The notes under the pieces were generated by a model that did no database searches, was not told the DNA's origin, and was given only the letters and a program-made list of their open reading frames with translations. Source: Aradus depressus (lineage: Eukaryota; Arthropoda; Insecta; Hemiptera; Aradidae). Taken from it: 64,000 nucleotides of DNA. The translations under genes were made by a program, and so were the position numbers. Shown one piece after another: positions 47,401 to 58,800 of the stretch; position 1 is the first letter of the stretch; each line of letters starts with the position of its first letter. The stretch is taken from assembly GCA_963662175.1 (NCBI GenBank), contig OY759226.1:24908446-24972445 (forward strand), given 5' to 3'.

Positions 47401-50400
47401 ATCCTTGACAGAGGTTTGAAGAGATTGATTCAACCATCCATTGACATTCGTTCCAGTTGATTGGATGGTAGGCGAATAACAAACTTTTTTTTCTGGCCTT
47501 ATGCACGATGCATATGAGCCATGTCATTGTTATCTAGATATTTACGACATCCATGGCCCCGGGAGGGAGTTCTATCTACGAAATAAAACTCACTCCCGGA
47601 TTTCGAACCCACACTCTAGCCCGCATGGCCATCATGGCCCCCAATGACAAACTTAACCTTGTTCTTTAGCCAAAGCCCCAACTTTCAAAACCTAAAGTGT
47701 AGGTAGAATCATTTGACATATAGTACATTATTATTTTAAAATAGTATAACTTATTTATTTATTTTTTCAAAAATACACTTTATATTTTAATTATAGTACA
47801 CTGAAAAGTAGATTTTATTATTTTTATTTTTGCCTTTATGTACTTTGTATATATTAGCCATGTCTCTTATAAAGGTGATATCTAGTTATTTACAACATCC
47901 ATGACCCAGGGAGTGAGTTTTATTTCGTAGATAGAACTCCCTCCCGGACGGGATTCGAACTCGCAAACCATGGTGAGACCATGCGACCAAAGCCATACGC
48001 TTTAGCCAGCATGGCCTCTCAAAAGTAGAAAATAAAAGTTTTCTTTCCTCAGGTGGGAATATGAATAATATGCAGAGACGTGCTTGCTTACTGAGCTCAA
48101 GATCGCAGGTTCGAAACCTGGTTTGACCCCTAGATTTTTTACCTGGGAGGTGACCTTCGGATGGAACGTTAAGCGATGGTCCCGAGCCTGTGCAATACGT
48201 ATCAGCTACACGTTTAGAGCCCTACCCTAGGTGATAGAAAAATTTAGGGTAGGCAAAATTTAGGACTCCCATAGTTGAGTAGAGCTCATGTCCACCAGAG
48301 TGACGAAAGAGAGCATTAGTTACTACTAGTAACTTTAACCGGGCTTTAACCATGAGGCGATATGACCTCATGGTTAAAGCCCGGGCATAAGTCACAATAA
48401 CTATGTACCTAAAATGATATTTGGCAAGACTGATTTTCAATCAAATTGACTGACAATCATTGTTTATTTTGATAGTTTCTCAACGGAGGAAGGCGCCAAT
48501 AGCTCAGAGGTAGCATGTTTACCTACTCCGCTCAAAATCGCGGGCTCGAAACCCGACCAAGGGTTCTGAGAAGGCCGTTAAGCGAAGATCCCGACCCTGT
48601 GCTATGGAAATTCCTCATTATAACCCACTTAACTAAAACTGAACTGATTAAGCAAACTTTAAGATTCCCACAGTAGAGACGGGCTCATGTCAGAATGACG
48701 AAACGCTCTGATAGTAGGCAATATAGCTAAAGCCCAGGCATGAGTTACGACAGTTAATTACCTAGTGTACAGTGTGGCTTAGCAGGTCTCCATTTGCCCC
48801 GGAGACAACGGGCTGTTCCGTTGGGCAGATTGCCAGAGTATCCCGCAGAGCAGACCAGTCGGAGAACCACTCCATGGGACCAGGTGTTGTTCGGATTCCG
48901 GCCTGATCTCAGGATGTCTAGACGCATATAGTTCTGAGGAGTGGGCTCTTCGCAAGGGAGAGCGGCATGAGCCTCTGAACAAGAAGATAAGAACAATTGT
49001 CAGAACATCACTGCAATAAACAGCTATTTAAACAAATTATGTACTTATTATCTAAATGTTCTGAAAAATAGAGTATATTTTTCTACAGTTACAGTTAATC
49101 TACACGTATTTATCAGTAAATAAATGAAAGGCTTTATTGACAGAAATAAAAGCCTCTCCCACACGAGGATTGATTCATTGAGTAAAAAATACGTGGCTAA
49201 ATCACCGGCAATGAACTTCCCCAGAACGAATTAATCAATTAACTTGTCGCTCCCCTTCCGAAACCTCTCCCTAATCCCCCTTCCCCTTTGGCGGATTTGG
49301 CTGAAAATCGATAGGTGTTGTCCTTATGAGCTTTTATTCACACACATAAAATTTCGTGTGCAATTTTTTTTATATTTTTTTTTGGAATCAATAGTTCAGA
49401 AAACATGAAATTCCGTTCGATCGATTATATAATTTCCCCTATACTTCGTAAAACAGGAGAAGTAAACAAAAAATTCAGCCAAATCTATGCGAAAGGTTAA
49501 TTCTGCCTACTTAACCGGCTGTGGCCTTTGAAATGTACCTGTTCTTCGATGTCCTGGCTTTTTCTTCCTTTTCTTTCCTTTTGGAGCACCCTCTGGATCT
49601 TCTTCCTTGTTCGTGTCTTCTTCTTCCTCTTCTTCGTCCTCTGCCTTTGGACTTTGCCCAGTCTTGGGTCCCCTTGCTCTAGATCCTCCACCCGCTCCCC
49701 CAGACGAATCAGGTTTAGAAGGACCGGTTGCGGGTTTCCTTAAAACCTAAAAGACACATATGTCATAAAGGCCTGTCCCTTAACCTATTAGAAGCTCTAA
49801 AAATTAATAAACTTAACAAAAAAACCAAAACTTTATTATGCTCAACGAACAAAGAGAACTTAATCCATTGCCGTTATTAAACCTGAATATTTAAGATAGT
49901 TTTTTACCAATAATAAGAAAAATGGTTATTTTAATGAGAGTGTACCTTTATGTTCAGGGGCGTAGCCAGGATTTTGAGCAGGGGGGGGGGGGGGGTAAAG
50001 TTAGGCTATGAGGGTGGGGGTATACACTCCCGGGGGCACAGCCCGCAGTTTCCGTGGTTAGCGTTGTTGTTATTAATTTGGGAGACTCGGACCTCTAGAA
50101 CTCCCCCTGAGGTAACCACTGACTGTAATATGAGCAGCAAAAATGTAAAGTGCAGCAGCAGCAAATGCACGCTGTGGTTTCTTTGCTTTTAGAATTAAAT
50201 GACTCATAGCCATTAGCGTGCATTTCCTGCTGCTACGCTTTGCATTTTTACTGCGCATGTAAAATCAGCTTTAAGAGTATAAAGTATAAAATAAATGACG
50301 ATTTTGAGCGAGGAAATGAAATGATCGAATACATATATATTTAAATAAATGTAATATGACTTGTTTTGTACATGTACATTTATGTAACAGCTGATTGCTG

Positions 50401-52801
50401 ATTTAGGAATCAGACGCACGGAAATTTGAAGACCCTATTGGTAACTTGCAAGCAATCCATTTTTAATAAAAACTAATTTTTTAGTTTATTTAATTTTTAT
50501 CTTGGATTTTTGCTCTGGCCAGGGGGAGGGGGGGGGGGGCGCATCCCCCTGGCTACTCCCCTGTTTATATTAATTTATATATTTTGTCATGTATTAATAA
50601 ATTAGGAATATACTATTCTATATTCAATAATTTTCTCTATTCACTTATTTTAGCTTAGACTTAAAAATGACATTAATCTATTTTACAATGTTTCTATTTT
50701 ATCACCTGGTCTGTAGTTATCATCTACACTAGTTATTAACAGTTACTGTTGTTACATTGCCTAATTTATGACCTTGTTTGGGCTGCCTTGTGTTTAGTTC
50801 AGCAGAACTCTTGGTTTAGTTCAGTTGATAATGCCGTAAGAGGCGAAACTATAGTCGTGTAATTTTGACCAATATAGTGACAATATTGACAAGTAGTGTG
50901 TTTGTGTGTGTGTATTCTTTTATCCTTAACCAAATACGTTTACCTGAGTATTTTGACCGGCAAGCGCTCGTTTAATCCTACGAAGAGCGTGTAGTGTGGC
51001 AGAACGTTTTTTACGATTCCATCTTAACCTTGGGTGCAGACCAGGTTCACATCTGAAATTGTAAAAACAGAAACCCTATGAAATTTGTTTAAAAAAAAAA
51101 AAGGAAGTAAATTAGAGAAAAGCAAAAAACTGTTAAAATGACTTCTCGAGTGCGACGGTAGCTTAGTGGTAAGCGTGCTTGTTTTCTGAGTTCAAGAACG
51201 TGGGTTCGGAACCCGACCGATAGGTCTTTAGTTTTTTTTATCTGGGAGGTAAAATAAACTTAAGCACGCCGTCCTTCGGATGGGACGTTAAGCGTTGGTG
51301 CCGAGCCTGTTCGATGTCACTCGTTAAAGACCCCTCCCATAGGTGAATAAAAATTTAGGGTAGGCAAAATTTAGGACTCCCAGAGTAGAGTCGGGCTCAT
51401 GTCCACCAGAGTGACGAAAGAGCGCTCTGGTAGTAGGCGATATGACCTCGTAGTTAAAGCCCGGGCATGAGTCATAATAACTAACTACAATCAAAATAAG
51501 AGTATTATTACAGTTATTTCAAGTTATAATTAAATATTTTAGTGTATGTTTTTTAGCCTCTTGTTCTATATTGATTTACGTAGTCATTTATAACTGTCTT
51601 GAGCCTTGATCAATTACCTTTAGATACATACGTTCTTTGCGATGATTAGAAGGTGAGTTATAGAGTTTTTGTCTCATAGAGCTACATTATTCGGCGAAAA
51701 TGTTTAACATGTCTGAAAATGTCTAAAAAGGGCCTTCAGAAAGTGTTTAGAAAACATTTTAACATGTAATACTCTTATGGGTTATAAATAAAGTCCAAAA
51801 TTTTTTGAAGTCGCAAAGATAATTTTTAATATAATCTACCTGTGGTTACTCAATTTGAACCCATTAACATCCTGAGTTTCTATGGCCGGAGTTTAGCCCT
51901 CACACGGAAGACAGCCTGGCCCCGTTTAGTTACGAGGACTCACGGAAATTCCCGATTGGATTTACTTTGTAATTTAGTCTCTTTACGCTAGTTATTCCTT
52001 ACCTTGGTAGGTTCTTGGGCGACCAATGGCCCCCGATGCAGGTGGCCCCAGGTGGACCATCCGACAGGGCGTAGCCCTTGTTGCACTCGTACATGATCTG
52101 TTTGTTATTGGTCACTTTCCGAACATAGGGTCGATAGTCGTACAGACCCATGTTGCCCACCAGTAGTACTTTACCGTTCTCGATGTAGCCAGGAAACGGG
52201 CAATAAACTGAAACATATGGTATTGGTTAAGAGATAAGTTGGCTATATTAACTGCACAAATACGAATTTCAATTATTATTTATTCGGCATCTAAGATATA
52301 ATTTATCTGATTACAAAAAATACAAAATAAGTATACAAATATCAACTATACAAGTTTATTTACAAAAACAACAGAATTTTGCTATAAAATGTAAAAAAAA
52401 GGCGAAATGCCGCATTTTATTTATCTGACATGTCAAATAGAATTTGGCTCTGACGTTCTCACCTTCAGAACAATCTGAAAGGAAGAATTTCATATCTGGC
52501 CTTAGCCATACTCTTAGACCAAAAATCCCGCAACAAAAGCGTTCGCTCAGGAGATATGTGTTCAAAAAGCAATTTTTTTTTTAAAGATCTTTTTATTTAA
52601 TGTCTAAATTGACGGACAGCTGAACCGATTTCATGCTAGGTTTTTTTTATTGTTGCCTTCAGTATGCGTGTAAGGTGTGTTTTTTGATAAGTCGAAATCT
52701 GATGAAAGGAAATGAGAACCATCGAAATCTGACCAAAGAAAACGTAAACTTCCAGGTGTTACCATCCGTCAGGTTATATTACCATCCTTTAGTCCATATA
52801 A

Positions 52802-52847
<46 letters not shown>

Positions 52848-55800
52848 AATATAAAATGAATAATGTAAAAGAACAAATTCAAGATTTAAAAATATATAAT
52901 AAAAAATTGCATAAAGAATAGGTACAAAGATGATGAGAAATTAGTAGTCTACAAGTCGTCAAAGTCATTACTGAGCACGCTGTCCCTCGTAGTTGAAGCC
53001 CGGGCATGGGTCAAAATAACGAAGTAATGTATGGTTAACTATCATCGTTTTTGCTCGATACCTATACACCAACATTGCTGCCTTAATGTGTTTCTCAGAA
53101 AATATTTGGAAACGGTACCACAAAGCTCACCTATTTTCTATATTATTTCCGCGACAATTTTTGTTAATTAGACTAGAATTTTTATTTCATCTTTATATAT
53201 GGTGTTTAATGATCTTAGGATCGTCAGTTCGAAATTTAGCCGAGGAATTTCTAACTGACGATCTTAGGTATTTAATCTGAGAGGTGAAAACTTTAAGGAC
53301 GCCGTCATACAGATATGACCTCTCTTGTCTTTCGAGTTAACAACAATAAGATTGATGGGAGGCGAGAGGTAATTTTAGTTGGCAATGAGGAGAATGTTAT
53401 GAAGGCGTTATAGTTTTAAATGATTCTATATTATATACACATATCGGCATAACGCAAAAAAAGCTTGATAACCTCATCTGACAACTTAAAATGAACCAGC
53501 CATACATACTATATTAATTTTTAAAAAAAGTTTCAAAAATTCACCTTCCTGACAATATGGTTGTTCTCCTGTCCAGTTGCCATATCGGCATTCTGACGTA
53601 TTTTGACCCCGAATCACGTATCCATCACGACATTTAAACCTGGCTTTCATGCCATGTTGTGTTTTAGGAGCAATCACCATGCCATTCTTGGGAGCCTTTG
53701 GAAGATATTTACATCGAGCTGTAACACAAATCACAGTACATTAGTTAAACAATATATCGACAGCTTCTCAGGGAAACTTCCTAATTTTTTTTTTTAGTGG
53801 GAAAATTAAGATTTTTATAAAGTTTGATTCGTATTTTCATTCTGTATACAAAATTATACTAGGTGTGCAATGCATTCTGCTGTTTGCAAAAACTGAGCTG
53901 AGTCAGGCATATCTGTATAAAAAACTCAGTTAATGTTTTAATAATTATCAGTAACTCCTCACCTTGTATGTTCTTTATGAATATATTAATACTTTAAATA
54001 GATTTCAATTGAATGTTGAAGAATATTTTTATCGAAAAAAAGTTGAAGTTTGTACGTTAGAACTCTGAGAAAAACGGCTCAAAAAAAGTGGTGTCCGATG
54101 GTAAACCGAAAAGGGCTTCGCCCGGATTTTTACATTTGATATCGAAAAATTCTATTTTGCGCGAGAATTTTGTCTCTCAATTGATTTCAATGGGGATTTC
54201 GTTTTTCGGTGATTGTTCCTCAGTGGTATGTTCGATTTCAGATTTTTTTAGTAGTAAACCATCGTCACCGTGTCCACTACCATCGTGGCAAATTTCAATG
54301 TGATCGGTAAAGGGGTTTAGGAGGAGTACGAGTGCGACATGAGTCGCCTAAGAAAGAGCTTCGTAAACTCAGCTCGATAAGTGGCAAGATGGTGCTGAGT
54401 AGACAGCAGCTCTGTTCAGTCGTGTACTGAACACACTGACACTCTAAAATGGATCTTCCCATCCTCTCATCGGCAATATTTCCTAGACTCCTTCCTCTAT
54501 CAAACCATATCTTCCCAAAAGCCTTCCTACATCTTCCAAATGGTCCAATTTAAATCCCATATCCAACAGAAAGTCACTAGATCCCGTCCCTCTGATCTTT
54601 ATCTCCCTGTTGTCCATTACAACAGCAGTTATTAGACTTTTTGTGTTGTCCTTCCCCTAATATCCTTTCCTACTACAACTTCCTTATTTTTATATTCTTT
54701 AGTTAAACCTAGTTGTAAAGAAAATGTTTTTTTATTTATTTCCCAAGGGTGAAATGGAGGAAATAACATTAACCATAAATTTAAACATTAAAGATTAATT
54801 TTCTGGGGGTAAGTTCATTTTATTTTTACGAAGTAGTTGTGATTGTTTGTCATTTTCTTAATTCATAACAAAAATTTCGATATTTTTAATAAAATCTTTT
54901 CATATTCATTACGTCCCGAAATCAAAATCACTAAAGGAACTCTTATGGAATAGAATGATATTATTTTTCGCTCCAAACTAACAAAATTGTGCTATATTTT
55001 ATATTAAAGTACAATTCTACTAGCATTACCTGGCTGACATCGGGGTATCTGTGACCAGGAGCCGTTATTGCAGACGATAGGACTGTCGGCGGCCGGTTCA
55101 TAACGTTGTTCACACTGGACACTCAGATGATGTCCATGAGCGATCATCACTGGATCCATCGAACCATTCGATTCCAACAAAACTCGGCCCTGGGCAACAG
55201 CTGGCACCACGCACGGCGCTAAACCAATCAATACAAATCAGTCAAATATTTCATATTTATATTAATTATTTACAAAAAAAAAGAAAAAAAGTAATATATC
55301 AAGTTTACATTAAAGTTAAAGGCACTGGAATAGCTGAGGACTATATCACTTCCCCTCCCAGTAAAGGCACTGGAATAGCTGAGGACTATATCACTTCCCC
55401 TCCCAGTAAAGGCACTGGAATAGCTGAGGACTATATCACTTCCCCTCCCAGTAAAGGCACTGGAATAGCTGAGGACTATATCACTTCCCCTCCCAGTAAA
55501 GGCACTGGAATAGCTGAGGACTATATCACTTCCCCTCCCAGTAAAGGCACTGGAATAGCTGAGGACTATATCACTTCCCCTCCCAGTAAAGGCACTGGAA
55601 TAGCTGAGGACTATATCACTTCCCCTCCCAGTAAAGGCACTGGAATAGCTGAGGACTATATCACTTCCCCTCCCAGTAAAGGCACTGGAATAGCTGAGGA
55701 CTATATCACTTCCCCTCCCAGTAAAGGCACTGGAATAGCTGAGGACTATATCACTTCCCCTCCCAGTAAAGGCACTGGAATAGCTGAGGACTATATCACT

Positions 55801-58800
55801 TCCCCTCCCAGTAAAGGCACTGGAATAGCTGAGGACTATATCACTTCCCCTCCCAGTAAAGGCACTGGAATAGCTGAGGACTATATCACTTCCCCTCCCA
55901 GTAAAGGCACTGGAATAGCTGAGGACTATATCACTTCCCCTCCCAGTAAAGGCACTGGAATAGCTGAGGACTATATCACTTCCCCTCCCAGTAAAGGCAC
56001 TGGAATAGCTGAGGACTATATCACTTCCCCTCCCAGTAAAGGCACTGGAATAGCTGAGGACTATATCACTTCCCCTCCCAGTAAAGGCACTGGAATAGCT
56101 GAGGACTATATCACTTCCCCTCCCAGTAAAGGCACTGGAATAGCTGAGGACTATATCACTTCCCCTCCCAGTAAAGGCACTGGAATAGCTGAGGACTATA
56201 TCACTTCCCCTCCCAGTAAAGGCACTGGAATAGCTGAGGACTATATCACTTCCCCTCCCAGTAAAGGCACTGGAATAGCTGAGGACTATATCACTTCCCC
56301 TCCCAGTAAAGGCACTGGAATAGCTGAGGACTATATCACTTCCCCTCCCAGTAAAGGCACTGGAATAGCTGAGGACTATATCACTTCCCCTCCCAGTAAA
56401 GGCACTGGAATAGCTGAGGACTATATCACTTCCCCTCCCAGTAAAGGCACTGGAATAGCTGAGGACTATATCACTTCCCCTCCCAGTAAAGGCACTGGAA
56501 TAGCTGAGGACTATATCACTTCCCCTCCCAGTAAAGGCACTGGAATAGCTGAGGACTATATCACTTCCCCTCCCAGTAAAGGCACTGGAATAGCTGAGGA
56601 CTATATCACTTCCCCTCCCAGTAAAGGCACTGGAATAGCTGAGGACTATATCACTTCCCCTCCCAGTAAAGGCACTGGAATAGCTGAGGACTATATCACT
56701 TCCCCTCCCAGTAAAGGCACTGGAATAGCTGAGGACTATATCACTTCCCCTCCCAGTAAAGGCACTGGAATAGCTGAGGACTATATCACTTCCCCTCCCA
56801 GTAAAGGCACTGGAATAGCTGAGGACTATATCACTTCCCCTCCCAGTAAAGGCACTGGAATAGCTGAGGACTATATCACTTCCCCTCCCAGTAAAGGCAC
56901 TGGAATAGCTGAGGACTATATCACTTCCCCTCCCAGTAAAGGCACTGGAATAGCTGAGGACTATATCACTTCCCCTCCCAGTAAAGGCACTGGAATAGCT
57001 GAGGACTATATCACTTCCCCTCCCAGTAAAGGCACTGGAATAGCTGAGGACTATATCACTTCCCCTCCCAGTAAAGGCACTGGAATAGCTGAGGACTATA
57101 TCACTTCCCCTCCCAGTAAAGGCACTGGAATAGCTGAGGACTATATCACTTCCCCTCCCAGTAAAGGCACTGGAATAGCTGAGGACTATATCACTTCCCC
57201 TCCCAGTAAAGGCACTGGAATAGCTGAGGACTATATCACTTCCCCTCCCAGTAAAGGCACTGGAATAGCTGAGGACTATATCACTTCCCCTCCCAGTAAA
57301 GGCACTGGAATAGCTGAGGACTATATCACTTCCCCTCCCAGTAAAGGCGAAGTGTTCGCATGTCTGTTCAGCCGTGTTAAGGTAGCCATACACGTACAGG
57401 AAATCCTCAAGTAAGAAGCCTCCGGGATTTCCTGTACCGAACCCTCGCTCATACACGCAGAGGATTTTTCAAGGGAAATCCTCAAGGAAAAGGTATAAAA
57501 ATTATATAAAATGTATAAATTCAGTTAAAAACTGTCGAGACATATCGAAATAGGACACTTGAGACACTCACTTCACAAATGTTCAAGGCCGACCACACGT
57601 CAACTATACGCATCAAGAGACAGGTAAAGAATGTATAGTATAGGTTAGGTTAGGTTAGGTTTTAGCGCTCTTTCGTCACTCTGGTGGAGATGAGCCCGAC
57701 TCTACTGTGGGAGTCCTAAATTTTGCCTACCCTAAATTTGTATTCATTTAGGGAAGGGGTCTTTAACGAGTACCTGACATCGTACAGGCTCGGGACCATC
57801 GCTTAACGTCCCATCCGAAGGACGGCGTGCTTAAGTTTATTTATGTATAGTATATATAAAAAAAAATAGTTAATACAAAAAAAATGAACTTATATGGCAA
57901 AATATATTAAAAGAAAAAAAAATAATATGATTAACTATAAAAGAAGAGCAACCAGATGATATTTGGTGGGGGAAAAAATGGCGAGAAGAGCAGAAGGAGC
58001 CAACTCGGGGTAGTATCTTGGAAGATCTTGGAGAAGGTGTAGTGTGGTTTTGGAGGTTCGTAGTGGAGGTGTAGTTTGGTTATGGAGGGTCTGAGTGGAG
58101 TGGTAGTGTGATCTGGAAGATCTTGGAGGAGATGTGGAGTGCTCAAGAAGACCAAAGAAGGAGCTCTTGCGGAAAGTATCCCCAGCAGGACAGCACGGTT
58201 ATATAAAGGAGTGTGTTTTTTGGAAGAAGAAGGAAGGGTAATACTATGATGCCGTGAGTTGCCAGAGTTGTTACCATCCCAATAAATATCATATAGTTTA
58301 AATTTGTCTTTTGCCAAAATTACATCTTTTCAAATTGACCTATAATAGATTTAATTGAAATATTGTAAAAAAAAAAATAATATATCATTATGCTCACTAA
58401 CCCATTAACCGATTTTTAAATCATTTACAGAAATTTAAAATAAAATTTATAACTTATGAAACTTTGTGATTCAAATTTTTTTTATTATTTCCTTTTATTC
58501 TCACCAAGGAACTCTACAAAAAAGAAAGCCACCCCTGTGTTTGTATAAGATTAATGTTATTTATGAGAAAGCAAAAGATGTTTCATTGGCGCCCAACGTG
58601 GGGCCTTTGCTAAAAAAGAAAACAAATAAATTCTTAGAACAAAGAAAAGATGTTTCAGTATAGACACAAAATTTTATATTAGGATTGAGATTGGGTAAGA
58701 AACCCACTGATTTCCAGCCAAACTGACAGAATAAAATAATCCTTGGTTAACAATAGAAAAACATTCTCAACATACCCAAACAGAGAGGAGTAGAATATCG

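Noticed and set aside
55318..57342. CRISPR-like array
   Set aside because: There are no spacers; units abut directly, and the genome is eukaryotic.
55270..57456. 728-residue open frame on the - strand with a 15-residue repeat
   Set aside because: It exists only because a 45-bp unit without stops is repeated 45 times; a + strand frame is open as well, and no in-frame splice connection to the neighbouring CCP exons was found.
57931..58317. 128-residue open frame on the - strand
   Set aside because: Low-complexity, no homology recognised; it overlaps the possible LTR remnant.
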